DNA from: Sinorhizobium medicae
GTDB lineage: Bacteria; Pseudomonadota; Alphaproteobacteria; Rhizobiales; Rhizobiaceae
Assembly (NCBI RefSeq): GCF_007827695.1
Contig: NZ_VITA01000012.1
Coordinates: forward strand, 62,001 to 126,000
Direction: 5' to 3'
Length of the DNA: 64,000 nt
The position numbers and the translations under genes were made by a program. Below the pieces are notes generated by a model. The model did no database searches and was not told where the DNA came from. It worked only from the letters and a program-made list of their open reading frames with translations. Positions 7,444-16,380 of the stretch are shown in pieces (the stretch's first letter is position 1; every line of letters begins with the position of its first letter).

Positions 7444-9336
7444 ATGGCACGTACTCCCGCAAAATATTGCGATCTCGTCATGAAGGGCGGAATCACCAGC
7501 GGTATTGTCTATCCGAACGCGGTGCTGGCGCTCGCGCGCGACTACCGGTTCAAGAACATCGGCGGCACCTCGGCCGGCGCGATCGCAGCCGCGGCCTGCT
7601 CGGCCGCTGCGGTCGGAGACCGGTGCAAGCGGTTGAAGGTTCCGGTCGCTCAGCCGGAAGAGTTCATCGGTTTCGAAGGCCTTGCCAGGGCTTCGGCCAA
7701 TCTGTCCTCGCCCGGCTTTATCAGGAGCCTCCTCCAACCTGCGGCCGGCGCAGGTCAGGCATTCCGCCTGCTCGTCATCTTGGCCGGCAGTGCCGGCTTT
7801 CTTCGCAAAACCCTTGCGCTTCTAGGCAGCGTCCTGCGCATCGCACCCGTCGAGATGCTGCTGTTGTTCGCCTCCCTCGCGAGCCTTGCTTATGCTGTGG
7901 GTGGTCCGACAGGCATTTTATCCGCCGCCCTACCGGCTGTGATCTGCGCCTATGTTGGAGGAGCGGTGTTCGCGGTGCTTCGCATCGCTCGTCTCATGCG
8001 GCGCAATCTGATGGGTCTCTGTACCGGCAAGGCATTCCATGATCGCTCCCGTGGCCGAAACGCGGCCCTTACGGATTGGCTCCACGAAACCCTGCAGGCG
8101 CTTTCAGGCAAACCTTTGGATCAGCCCCTCACCTTCGGCGATCTCTGGACGGCCCCGCGCTATCCGGGCGAACCGGGCTCCGAGCGCGCCGTGACCCTGA
8201 AGATGATCACGACGGGCATATCGCACCAGGAGCCGCGCAGCCTGCCCTTCGAAAGCGCGCTTTTCTGGTTTCGGCGCAGGGATTTCGACATGCTCTTCCC
8301 GAAGGCCGTCGTCGATTGGATGGTGGAGAAGGCGCGGGATCCGGTCACTGTGGCGGGCGAGAACTACTATCTGCTCCCGCATGACGCCGATATGCCGGTG
8401 CTCGTCGCAACGCGGATGAGCCTCAGCTTTCCCCTGCTGATCAGCGCCGTGCCGCTCTACGAGCCCGCCCGGCCCGAGAGCCCGCCCGCAACCGAGGGGG
8501 AAGCCCGCGCTGGTCCTGATGACGTCGAAGAGAAGACAGTATTGGACAGCACGGAAGCGCTCACCACCGGTGGCAGGAAGCGCCGGGCGGGACCGGCCGC
8601 ATTCCGGATCTGCTGGTTCTCGGACGGCGGCATAAGCAGCAACTTCCCGATCCACCTGTTCGACAGGGCGCTGCCCAGATGGCCCACCTTCGCCATCAAT
8701 CTCGTTTATCCTACTACGTCCGACACGCGGCCACAGCCTGCCGTGTTCCTGCCGGAAAGCAATCGACAGGGATGGCAGCGGCACTATCAGGCGATAGCAC
8801 GAAATTCGGCCGTCCATGAGCTCTGCGCCTTCGTGTTCGGGATCGTCGCGACGATGCAGAACTGGCGCGATCTGCTCCAGTCACGCGCGCCGGGCCACCG
8901 CGAACGCATCGTCCATGTTGCGTTGAGCCCGGAGGAAGGTGGACTCAACCTGGCAATGACGAAACAGGTTCTGGACGCCGTCTCCAAAAAGGGCACGGCC
9001 GCAGGCGAGATCTTCGCCCGGTTCTCCTTCGAGAACCACTATTGGATCCGCTGGCGCAATCTCGCCTCGGCCCTCCAGCGCTATACGATCGACATCGCGG
9101 CGAGCGACGCCTATCAGCCGAAAATCCCGGATTATGAGGTCGCCTATGCCCTCGCCCGCGACGCCACGGCGACGCCGCCCTCCTATCGGTTCGCAAACAA
9201 GGCGGAGCGCCATGAGGCGGCGCGGCTCTTCGAGCAGCTTATCAGCGAAGGGAAGATATGGAGCGAAGAAGGGCCTGACCTGACCAAAACCGCCCCAAGG
9301 CCGCTGCCACAATTGCAGATCGCACCGACTTATTAG
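7444..9336 (+). CDS. Patatin-like phospholipase with membrane segments
   Basis: A 630-residue patatin-family lipid hydrolase. The oxyanion segment KGGITSG lies at residues 14-20, the nucleophile elbow GTSAG at 41-45 (Ser43), and the catalytic-dyad Asp in SDGGISSNFP at Asp394. Between the two halves is a hydrophobic stretch (about residues 136-182) likely to form a pair of membrane helices, so the enzyme is probably membrane-anchored. The spacing between Ser and Asp is long, with a Pro/Glu-rich linker at about 341-380. The ribosome site (CAGGAGACAATCG before ATG) is strong. It is transcribed away from the cyclase gene; a functional link is possible but unproven. Confidence 0.88.
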   Translation: MARTPAKYCDLVMKGGITSGIVYPNAVLALARDYRFKNIGGTSAGAIAAAACSAAAVGDRCKRLKVPVAQPEEFIGFEGLARASANLSSPGFIRSLLQPAAGAGQAFRLLVILAGSAGFLRKTLALLGSVLRIAPVEMLLLFASLASLAYAVGGPTGILSAALPAVICAYVGGAVFAVLRIARLMRRNLMGLCTGKAFHDRSRGRNAALTDWLHETLQALSGKPLDQPLTFGDLWTAPRYPGEPGSERAVTLKMITTGISHQEPRSLPFESALFWFRRRDFDMLFPKAVVDWMVEKARDPVTVAGENYYLLPHDADMPVLVATRMSLSFPLLISAVPLYEPARPESPPATEGEARAGPDDVEEKTVLDSTEALTTGGRKRRAGPAAFRICWFSDGGISSNFPIHLFDRALPRWPTFAINLVYPTTSDTRPQPAVFLPESNRQGWQRHYQAIARNSAVHELCAFVFGIVATMQNWRDLLQSRAPGHRERIVHVALSPEEGGLNLAMTKQVLDAVSKKGTAAGEIFARFSFENHYWIRWRNLASALQRYTIDIAASDAYQPKIPDYEVAYALARDATATPPSYRFANKAERHEAARLFEQLISEGKIWSEEGPDLTKTAPRPLPQLQIAPTY

Positions 9337-9383
9337 AACGAGGAGCCGGCAAACCACTGAAATAAGAGACAGCGAGCCCTCAT

Positions 9384-10511
9384 TCACCTCACGATCGTCA
9401 ACCGCTCGGCCGCGCGCGTGATCGCCGTATAGAGCCAGCGTTCGCGCGTATCGCGGAAAGCCCAGCTCTCGTCGAAAAGCACGACATTGTTCCACTGTGA
9501 TCCCTGGGCCTTGTGCACGGTCAGCGCGTAGCCGTAGTCGAATTCGTCGTAGCGCTTGCGCGTGGTCCAGGGAATTTCACCCTCGACATCCTCGAACGCC
9601 GCCTTCAGGAGCTTTATCTTCGCCGCGCCCCGATTCATGTCGTCTTCTTCCGGCCGGATCATCAGGTTGATCCCCGGCTTGACCGTTTCCTTCGACGAGC
9701 TCATCACCTGCCAGAGCGAACCGTTGAGCAGCCCCTTGGCGGGATCGTTGCGAAGGCACACGAGCTTGTCGCCGGATTGCGGATATTCGCTGGTGAAGCC
9801 TTTCAGCTCTCGCAGTCTTTGGTTGTAGCGCCGCCGCGTCCTGTTCGTCCCGACCAGGACCTGATCTGCCTCAAGCACCAGAGGCTGTGTCACTTCGCCC
9901 TTCGGGATGACCTGCGCGGTGCCATAGTCGCCACGCATGATCTCCTTGCCCTCTCGCACCTGCATGGCGAGCTGAATGATCGGGTTGTCTCTCGCCTGGC
10001 GATGGATATCGGTCAGGAGAAAATCCGGTTCCTGATTGGTAAAGTAGCCGCCACCGGAAACCGGCGGGAGCTGCCCGGGATCGCCGAGAACGAGAATTGG
10101 CGTGCCAAAGCTCATCAGATCCTTGCCGAGCGCTTCGTCCACCATCGAGCATTCGTCGACAATGATCAGCGCGGCTTTCGCAACCGGGCTCTGGCGGTTG
10201 ATCGCGAACATCGGGGCGATCGAGGTCTTCCCTGTCTCCTCGTTCTCCACCTCCTCCTCACCGCGCGGGCGGTAGATCAGAGAGTGAATGGTCTTGGCAT
10301 TCGTCGCCCCCTTGGAACGCAGCACCTGCGCGGCCTTGCCGGTAAACGCGGCAAAAACCACCTCGCCATCCACATTTTCTGCGAAATGGCGGGCGAGCGT
10401 CGTCTTGCCGGTCCCTGCATAGCCGAACAGCCGGAAGAGTTGAGAACGGCCTTCCTTTAACCATTTCGAAACGGCCTTCAGGGCCTCATCCTGTTGCGGA
10501 GCGAACTGCAT
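9384..10511 (-). CDS. RecD/Dda-like superfamily 1 DNA helicase
   Basis: A 375-residue helicase of the RecD/Dda type. Walker A is GYAGTGKTT (residues 30-38), motif II is IIVDECSM (around 117-123), motif III is GDPGQLPP (143-150), and the C-terminal UvrD_C_2 segment ALTVHKAQGSQW holds motif V/VI residues. It is much shorter than RecD, so it lacks the RecBCD-specific N-terminus and resembles stand-alone phage-type 5'-3' helicases. Start ATG with an AGGA site. No nuclease partner is encoded next to it. It is convergent with the patatin gene, 47 bases apart. Confidence 0.87.
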   Translation of the reverse strand: MQFAPQQDEALKAVSKWLKEGRSQLFRLFGYAGTGKTTLARHFAENVDGEVVFAAFTGKAAQVLRSKGATNAKTIHSLIYRPRGEEEVENEETGKTSIAPMFAINRQSPVAKAALIIVDECSMVDEALGKDLMSFGTPILVLGDPGQLPPVSGGGYFTNQEPDFLLTDIHRQARDNPIIQLAMQVREGKEIMRGDYGTAQVIPKGEVTQPLVLEADQVLVGTNRTRRRYNQRLRELKGFTSEYPQSGDKLVCLRNDPAKGLLNGSLWQVMSSSKETVKPGINLMIRPEEDDMNRGAAKIKLLKAAFEDVEGEIPWTTRKRYDEFDYGYALTVHKAQGSQWNNVVLFDESWAFRDTRERWLYTAITRAAERLTIVR

Positions 10512-10717
10512 GATCCTGAGTGTCAGGATTCGGCCGCCGGACGCAAGTGCGGATTTGACCGTTCGGCCGCCACAACCGGTCGAAAGCCGTTCGGAAATTC
10601 CTGCAGCATCTTATCGACCCATTGAAGCCGTCTTTCGGCCCGAAGCCTGTGGCACTTTTTTGTACCTCGCCTTGAACCGGGGCGGCGGATGCTGCTACCA
10701 ACGCCGCGCTGCATACA

Positions 10718-11851
10718 GTGTGCGCGATCGTCGACGCAGCCGATCCGCCCCGGAGAATATTCTTGAAGCCGGAACAGCCCTCAACCCCGACGCTGCCCAG
10801 GAACGGCGGACTGGGACGCCTGTCCCCCCTTTGGCAATGGGGCCTGCTTGCCCTGCTCTCCGCCGTCTTCGCCGGGATACTCGAAATGATCGGTATTCCC
10901 GCCGGCCTGTTGATGGGGCCGATGATCGCGGGTGCGGTCATCGGCATGAATGGCGGCACGATACGATTGCCGCGACAGCTCTTCTTCTGCGTCCAGGTGA
11001 TACTGGCCATGATGATCGCAGCCTCCATGAGCCCCGATCTTCTCGCGACCTTTTCCGGCCATTGGCCCCTCTTCCTTGGAATCGTTCTCTCGGTGATCGG
11101 CGTCAGCACACTCTGCGGCTGGACGATCACGCGCATGGGCATTCTGCCGGGCACGACCGCGATCTGGGGCTCGTCGGCGGGCGCGGCCTCGACCATGCTC
11201 CTGATGGCCGATGCCTATGGTGCGGATGCCCGGCTCGTCGCTTTCATGCAATATCTGCGCGTCGTCTTCGTCGCCGGAACTGCCACGATCGTTTCCCATC
11301 TTTGGGTGAGCGGTGCCGAGGCGCCGACGGCAGTCCGCTGGTTTGCCCCCATAGCGGGCGTTCCCTTCTTCATGACCCTCGCCATCGGCATCATCGGCGG
11401 CTTTCTCGGCAAAATGCTGCGCGTCCCCGCCGGCGCCTTTCTCGTGCCTTTCGCAATCGGTTCGGCCCTCAACATCACTGGAACGCTGACGATCGAACTG
11501 CCGCAATGGCTTCTGGCGCTCTCTTTCGCAATGCTCGGCTGGAATATCGGCCTTGGCTTTACGCGGTCAATTCTTGCGCACGCCCGTCGCGCCCTGCTGC
11601 CGACGATCGTCTCCATTCTCGTGCTTATATCCTTTTCCGGTCTTCTCGCGCTGTTGCTCATCGAGGCCGCCGGCATCGATCCGCTGACCGCCTATCTCGC
11701 GACCAGCCCCGGCGGGCTCGATTCCATTGCCGTGATCGCCGCATCGAGCAATGTCGACCTTCCTTTCGTGATGGCCTTGCAGACGGCCCGCCTGCTCATC
11801 ATCACGCTGATCGGCCCCGCCCTCGCCCGCTTCGTCGCCGACCGGGCGTGA
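10718..11851 (+). CDS. AbrB-family integral membrane protein
   Basis: A 377-residue polytopic membrane protein of the AbrB (formerly 'ammonia monooxygenase'-like, PF05145) family. About ten hydrophobic segments form two similar halves, with the family-typical GIPAGLLMGPMIAG and ILPGTTAIWGSSAGAAS segments. The function of the family is poorly known; it has been discussed as a transporter. The frame opens with GTG at 10718, but a TTG at 10763 preceded by GGAG at good spacing may be the true start, trimming 15 residues. It stands alone between divergent and unrelated genes. Confidence 0.82.
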   Translation: MCAIVDAADPPRRIFLKPEQPSTPTLPRNGGLGRLSPLWQWGLLALLSAVFAGILEMIGIPAGLLMGPMIAGAVIGMNGGTIRLPRQLFFCVQVILAMMIAASMSPDLLATFSGHWPLFLGIVLSVIGVSTLCGWTITRMGILPGTTAIWGSSAGAASTMLLMADAYGADARLVAFMQYLRVVFVAGTATIVSHLWVSGAEAPTAVRWFAPIAGVPFFMTLAIGIIGGFLGKMLRVPAGAFLVPFAIGSALNITGTLTIELPQWLLALSFAMLGWNIGLGFTRSILAHARRALLPTIVSILVLISFSGLLALLLIEAAGIDPLTAYLATSPGGLDSIAVIAASSNVDLPFVMALQTARLLIITLIGPALARFVADRA

Positions 11852-12023
11852 AGTCCGCCGCAATGCCCGGCGTCGGCGCGCCAGTAGATAGCCTTGTGCC
11901 CGCAAGCCCTCATCGTCGTTTTCGTCCTCGCGGGGGAATAAATCCGCAACCTTGCGTGTCTTATCCTCGAACCCGCCCGATTGCGCGGTTCTGCTTCGAA
12001 GACATCTTGAGGAAGGAACGCTT

Positions 12024-12398
12024 ATGAGAACGCTTTCACTGACCGTCGCCATCTCGCTTGCCGCGGCCGTCGCCGCCTTTGCCGCTCCGCCGGTGAAAAC
12101 GGTCGAGTCGGAGAAAGGACCCGTGCTCGCCGCTGAAAACGGAATGACGCTCTACACCTTCAAAAACGACAAGAAGGGCGTCTCGGCCTGCTATGATGCC
12201 TGCGCGACGAATTGGCCGCCATTCACGGTGGAAGGCGATGCCCCAGCCGAGGGCGCCTTCTCGATCGTCGAAAGGAAGGATGGCTCCAAGCAGTGGGCGA
12301 AGGATGGAATGCCGCTTTATTTCTGGGTGAAGGACAAGAAGATGGGCGATGCGACCGGCGACGGCGTGAAGGGCGTATGGGATGCCGCACGGCCGTGA
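12024..12398 (+). CDS. Secreted repeat (lipoprotein_15 family) protein
   Basis: A 124-residue exported protein starting at ATG 12024 after GAGGAAGGAACG. A signal peptide covers residues 1 to about 20, ending AAFAAP. The rest carries the two repeats of the secreted-repeat family PF03640: LYTFKNDKKGVSACYDACA, then NWPPF, then MPLYFWVKDKKMGDATGDG. Their function is unknown; they occur in periplasmic or surface proteins next to ECF sigma operons. Its end overlaps the start of the sigma-factor gene by 17 bases, which suggests one transcript. Confidence 0.87.
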   Translation: MRTLSLTVAISLAAAVAAFAAPPVKTVESEKGPVLAAENGMTLYTFKNDKKGVSACYDACATNWPPFTVEGDAPAEGAFSIVERKDGSKQWAKDGMPLYFWVKDKKMGDATGDGVKGVWDAARP

Positions 12399-12936
12399 TG
12401 GTCTGAAGAATGGCGCGGGGGAGACGATCTCCTCCCCCGACCCCTTCGAGGATAAAATCCTGGCGCTGATGCCGGCGCTGCGGCGTTACTCGCGCAGCCT
12501 CGCCCGCTCGGATACGGATGGCGAGGACCTGCTGCAGGACTGCGTCGAAAAAGTGCTTGCCAGACGCATGCAATGGCGAGGCGTGAACCTGCGCGCCTGG
12601 GCATTCACCATCATGACAAACCTCTATCGCAACGGCCACCGCCACCGTGCGCGGCATCCGGAAGTCGAATTCGATCAGGCGCTGGATCTTCGCGCGGAGG
12701 AGAATAATGCGGATCCTCTGGAGAGGCAGCGCCTTGTGCACGCGCTCGAGCGACTCTCGGCCGATAACCGAGCCGTATTGATGCTCGTCGTCATAGAGGG
12801 TTATCGCTATCAGGACGTGGCCGATATGATGGAAATCCCGATCGGGACCGTGATGTCCCGCCTCTCGCGAGCCCGCCGCCAGCTCGCCGAAGCGATGAAG
12901 GACGATAATGTGATCGCCCTGCGGAGACCGAAATGA
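12382..12936 (+). CDS. ECF-type RNA polymerase sigma factor
   Basis: A 184-residue ECF sigma factor. Region 2 is around residues 45-90 (DGEDLLQDCVEKVLARR, then LRAWAFTIMTNLYRNGHR). Region 4, around 120-172, has the helix-turn-helix segment YQDVADMMEIPIGTVMSRLSR. Its stop overlaps the anti-sigma gene start (ATGA, 12933-12936), the usual arrangement for a sigma/anti-sigma pair. The start shown overlaps the preceding gene; an internal start is possible. The overlap with the secreted-repeat gene suggests that gene is part of the regulon (inference). Confidence 0.92.
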   Translation: MPHGRDGLKNGAGETISSPDPFEDKILALMPALRRYSRSLARSDTDGEDLLQDCVEKVLARRMQWRGVNLRAWAFTIMTNLYRNGHRHRARHPEVEFDQALDLRAEENNADPLERQRLVHALERLSADNRAVLMLVVIEGYRYQDVADMMEIPIGTVMSRLSRARRQLAEAMKDDNVIALRRPK

Positions 12937-13742
12937 CCGACGAATTCGAAACCGTCTCCGACGCCGAACTGCACGCCTTTGTGGATGACCTTTTGAGCCA
13001 ATCGGAACGCGCGCGTGTCGAATCCTGGCTGGAGAAGCATCCGGAAAAAGCCGACGAGGTGCACCGATGGCAGGCCCAGGCAGCGGCATTGAAGCAGTAT
13101 TTCGCCCCTTACGCCCGCAGTGACGAAAATGATCGTGCGCTGATATCGGCTCGCCGGACAGCCGAACGTACCGGTTCTCGCTCGTCGGCGTTCAGGCTGC
13201 GGCGCCTTGCCGCCGTGTTTCTGATTTTCGCCGCTGGCGCGGCCGCTGGCGTTTACGCGTCCGATCTTTTCGCCCCTGACTCCCGATTGGCCGCCGCAGC
13301 CTCCGAGGCACTCCCCCGGCAGGCGGAATCGGCATTCCTGATCTATACCAGCGAAGTCCGCCACCCCGTGGAGGTCGGCGCCGGTGAGCGGGATCACCTC
13401 GCCACATGGCTCGGCAAGCGGCTCGACTACGCCCTAAGAATCCCCGATCTGTCCCCGCTCGGCTTTTCGCTCGTCGGCGGGCGGCTCATTCCCGTCAATG
13501 GCAAGGCAGGCGCGATGCTGATGTATGAAGACGGGACCGGCGGGCGGCTGACGGTGCTTCTCGGCCGGAACACCGAGAACCGCGAAACGAGCTTCCGGAT
13601 CGCCAGCCGTGGCGATGTCGAGACCTTTTACTGGATCGACGGCGAGATCGGTTATGCCGTCACGGGCGAAGTGCCGCGCGACCTGCTGCAGAAGGTTGCC
13701 GACGAATGCTATCGTCAGTTCGAGAACTCGGAGCGCTCCTGA
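12933..13742 (+). CDS. Membrane-bound anti-sigma factor
   Basis: A 269-residue protein with an N-terminal cytoplasmic anti-sigma region (SDAELHAFVDDLLS near residues 10-22, as in ChrR/RseA-like zinc-free proteins), one membrane segment around residues 90-110 (LAAVFLIFAAGAAAGVYA), and an extracytoplasmic domain of about 150 residues. The arrangement fits a transmembrane anti-sigma factor holding the upstream ECF sigma at the membrane. Translational coupling through ATGA supports equal production. Confidence 0.88.
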   Translation: MTDEFETVSDAELHAFVDDLLSQSERARVESWLEKHPEKADEVHRWQAQAAALKQYFAPYARSDENDRALISARRTAERTGSRSSAFRLRRLAAVFLIFAAGAAAGVYASDLFAPDSRLAAAASEALPRQAESAFLIYTSEVRHPVEVGAGERDHLATWLGKRLDYALRIPDLSPLGFSLVGGRLIPVNGKAGAMLMYEDGTGGRLTVLLGRNTENRETSFRIASRGDVETFYWIDGEIGYAVTGEVPRDLLQKVADECYRQFENSERS

Positions 13743-13760
13743 CGCGTTCAATAGTCCGGT

Positions 13761-14159
13761 TCAACGTAGAGGATCGCTATCGAGGACGATTGGTTTTCCG
13801 TGCGGCGTCGCTTCCGCAGCGCGCTTCCAGCTTTTGACCAGCGCCTCGAGTTCGGAGCTTGAGACGATGGAGAGTTCTGTCAACAGCCGGCTGAGCGCCG
13901 CAACCCAGCATTCGTAATAGTCGCTGCCGTCGGGCCTGCGGCCGGGCTTGTAAAGCTCCGTCGAGAGCGCTTCCGTCCATTCGCTCCATGAAAACACGCC
14001 CTGCTCGTGAAGCCGTACGGTCATGGCGAAGACGGCCGCCTGCCAGGGTTCGGCAAAGACGGGGTCGCCCTCCCGCGATTTCGGCAGTTCTGCCGAAGCA
14101 AGGAGCGGCGACCGGGCAAGACTCGCGTCATAGAGGTTCAAGGTAGCTCTCCCATGCAT
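13761..14159 (-). CDS. Nitrile hydratase accessory (activator) protein
   Basis: A 132-residue protein similar in layout to nitrile hydratase accessory proteins (P14K type), which load the metal into the alpha subunit. Typical segments are FAEPWQAAVFAMTVRLHEQG and FSWSEWTEALSTEL, which resemble the N-terminal part of the beta subunit. It is the third gene after alpha and beta, the usual order. The ATG at 14159 overlaps the beta gene by 32 bases; a TTG at 14141 preceded by GGGAGAG is an alternative start with a better ribosome site. Confidence 0.85.
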   Translation of the reverse strand: MHGRATLNLYDASLARSPLLASAELPKSREGDPVFAEPWQAAVFAMTVRLHEQGVFSWSEWTEALSTELYKPGRRPDGSDYYECWVAALSRLLTELSIVSSSELEALVKSWKRAAEATPHGKPIVLDSDPLR

Positions 14160-14787
14160 CGATGGAGATGGTATGCGTCGGGTCCGCGCCCTCGCCCCAG
14201 ATCTCCCGGGCGCCGAAGACGACGGTATAGAGCCATTGCGGATTCTCGCCCCTGCCGTGAGCGTTGTCGTCCGGAAAGACGAAGCTGCCCTGTACGGCCT
14301 CCACCACGCCCCTCCGGGCACGGGCGTAACGCGGGAGGCGTGTGTGACTCTCCGGATTGAAGTTCTTCGTACGCACGCTCTCGCCGGCGGCAAAGCGCGG
14401 CGGCGCTTCCACCGGCCGGTCGCACGCAGCTCCCTTGGCGAGCACGCCGGCAACCATGTCCGCTGCGAGCACCCGTTTGGGCTCCCGCCACTTGTCGAGC
14501 ATACGGCCGGCGTCGAGCTCGGCTTCTGTCAGGAAGCCGTGGCGCTTGAGCAGCGTTTCCAGGGCTCGTGTCCAGATTTCATAATAGCTCGCCGAGAGAT
14601 AGGTCGCCGGGGGCAGGCTTTCACGCGCGTGCCGGCTTTCGTCCAGCGTCCAGGCGCCGAAAGCGCCACAGGAAAGCGTAATGCCAAGCGCACGCTTCTC
14701 CCATTCCGCGTGGAACGTGGGCTCGTTCCATTCCGGAGCGATCGGGCCCATGCCATGCTGACCGCCGAGATCATGCGGACCGTTCAT
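14128..14787 (-). CDS. nthB: Nitrile hydratase beta subunit
   Basis: A 219-residue nitrile hydratase beta subunit. The conserved opening [15 protein letters not shown] is intact, as are [18 protein letters not shown] and the C-terminal SH3-like barrel with [19 protein letters not shown]. It pairs with the alpha subunit in the (alpha-beta)2 enzyme that hydrates nitriles to amides. Its start overlaps the alpha stop by ATGA (14784-14787), so the subunits are translationally coupled. Confidence 0.95.
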   Translation of the reverse strand: MNGPHDLGGQHGMGPIAPEWNEPTFHAEWEKRALGITLSCGAFGAWTLDESRHARESLPPATYLSASYYEIWTRALETLLKRHGFLTEAELDAGRMLDKWREPKRVLAADMVAGVLAKGAACDRPVEAPPRFAAGESVRTKNFNPESHTRLPRYARARRGVVEAVQGSFVFPDDNAHGRGENPQWLYTVVFGAREIWGEGADPTHTISIDAWESYLEPL

Positions 14788-15425
14788 CGAAAAGCCTCCG
14801 GTGAAAGGGCGAGCCCGGTGCCGATCATCGAATCGCGCGTGACGAGCTTTGCCAGGGCATCCTCGCCGAGATCGTCGGTGGCCGCCGGCCGCTCCGGCAC
14901 CACCAGATAGCGCAGCTCTGCGGTCGAATCCCAGACGCGGATCTTCTTTTCAGCCGGCAGGTTAAGCCCGAATTCTGCAAGAACGCCCCGCGGATCGATA
15001 ACGGCCCGCGATCGATAGGGCGGCGCCTTGTACCAGACCGGCGGCAGCCCCAGCACTGCCCAGGGATAGCAGGAGCAGAGCGTACAGACGATGAGGTTGT
15101 GCGTTTCGGACGTATTGAACACCGCACGCATGTGCTCGCCCTGGCGTCCGGTGAAGCCGAGGCTGGCGATCGCCGCGGTGGCGTCACGTCTCAGCCAATC
15201 GGCAAAATCCGGATCGCTCCAGGCCTTGGCGACGACGCGTGCACCGTTTCGCGGTCCCACCTTCGTCTCGTATGTGTCGACGATCGCGTCGATCGCCGCA
15301 GGATCGATCAGCCCTTTTTCCGTCAACACCGTCTCCAGCGCCTTGACCCGCGCCTCCATGTCGGTGAGATGATTGTCGTGATGATGGCCGTGTTCTTCGC
15401 CAGGGCCATGACGATGCTCGGACAT
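14784..15425 (-). CDS. nthA: Nitrile hydratase alpha subunit, cobalt type
   Basis: A 213-residue alpha subunit with the metal-binding claw VCTLCSCY. Thr at the second position of CTLCSC is the mark of cobalt-type enzymes (iron types have Ser), so a non-corrin cobalt centre is expected. Two of the cysteines are normally oxidised after metal insertion. The extreme N-terminus is unusually His-rich, with seven His among the first 19 residues. It is the first gene of an alpha-beta-accessory operon; no amidase gene follows, so the fate of the amide is not explained locally. Confidence 0.95.
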   Translation of the reverse strand: MSEHRHGPGEEHGHHHDNHLTDMEARVKALETVLTEKGLIDPAAIDAIVDTYETKVGPRNGARVVAKAWSDPDFADWLRRDATAAIASLGFTGRQGEHMRAVFNTSETHNLIVCTLCSCYPWAVLGLPPVWYKAPPYRSRAVIDPRGVLAEFGLNLPAEKKIRVWDSTAELRYLVVPERPAATDDLGEDALAKLVTRDSMIGTGLALSPEAFR

Positions 15426-15507
15426 TCCGTAATCCTTTCCGAAAATGCGTCTATTATTAATGCATTGGGCGATGAAGCAGAATCATTTTCTGAAGATGCC
15501 CATTGGC

Positions 15508-16101
15508 TTACCTGAGCATCGGCCACAGGCTGACGACGAGCAGTACGGCCATGGTGATGTTGAACCATTTCAGCCGCGCAGGCTCCGAGAGCCATTGCCG
15601 GAGCGTCGAGCCGAAGCCCGCCCATGTCGAAACACTCGGCACATTGACGAGCGCGAAGACCAGGCCGACGATAAGCACGCTCGTGAAATAACCGTCGCTG
15701 CTCGTATAAGTCGCCATTGCCGAAACCGCCATCACCCAGGCCTTTGGATTGACCCATTGGAAAGCTGCCGCCTGCAGGAAGGTCATGGGCACCGCATTCG
15801 CCTTTCCCTCGCCGAGCGAGCGCGACGCGCCGATCTTCCAGGCGATCCAGACGAGATAGGCGCCCCCGGCAAATTTCAACGCCGTATGGAGGACCGGCAC
15901 GGAATGAAGCAGTGCGCCGAGGCCGAGCCCGACTGCGATGAGGAGAACGAAGAAGCCGCTGCCGATACCCAGCATATGAGGAATGGTACGCACGAAACCA
16001 AAGTTCACGCCCGAGGCAAACAGCATCATGTTGTTCGGCCCCGGCGTGATCGACGTCGTGAAGGCGAACAGGAACAGCGCCAGCAGCGTATCCGGTTGCA
16101 T
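15508..16101 (-). CDS. LysE/RhtB-family amino-acid exporter
   Basis: A 197-residue inner-membrane exporter of the LysE/RhtB family with about six hydrophobic helices. The family signature is in the first helix region (TTSITPGPNNMMLFASG), followed by QWVNPKAWVMAV. The ribosome site GGAGGAG before the ATG is very strong. It lies 82 bases upstream of the nitrile hydratase operon on the same strand and might export a product of it, but the family is usually amino-acid specific and no regulator is adjacent. Confidence 0.92.
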   Translation of the reverse strand: MQPDTLLALFLFAFTTSITPGPNNMMLFASGVNFGFVRTIPHMLGIGSGFFVLLIAVGLGLGALLHSVPVLHTALKFAGGAYLVWIAWKIGASRSLGEGKANAVPMTFLQAAAFQWVNPKAWVMAVSAMATYTSSDGYFTSVLIVGLVFALVNVPSVSTWAGFGSTLRQWLSEPARLKWFNITMAVLLVVSLWPMLR

Positions 16102-16125
16102 GGTCTCCTCCAGGCCGCTTCACCC

Positions 16126-16226
16126 CTACAGCGCCGTGCGTCTTATCGGACGCACAAAGGTCGCTGTAGCACTTTGATCTGCTGCATGTTGTCCTTTGAT
16201 CGGATCCGATTGAAGGAAACATGCAG
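16126..16226. repeat. Rhizobial palindromic intergenic repeat, copy A
   Basis: About 100 bases opening with CTACAGCGCCGTGCGTCTTA and closing with ACATGCAG. It contains internal inverted repeats: the TGCGTC/GACGCA stem and the CAATCGG/CCGATTG-like stem. A second copy lies in opposite orientation at 42426-42527 and shares most positions. This matches the small mosaic/palindromic elements common between genes in Sinorhizobium. Confidence 0.8.
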
Positions 16227-16380
16227 TGGGGTGCCGCGGAAAGATCATAATTCAGCGTAACTTCGAGGCGGGCAATCGCCAGGATTTGGGTCAAGCTAGC
16301 TGACCTAATTCTAACCGCCACCCGAATCTTGTCACGGTGACAAGCGGACACGGATTGTTTCCGGCAGCACGAAATGGAAA

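Noticed and set aside
10523..10714. 63-codon minus-strand frame upstream of the helicase
   Set aside because: No convincing ribosome site and no recognised family; could be real but not supported.
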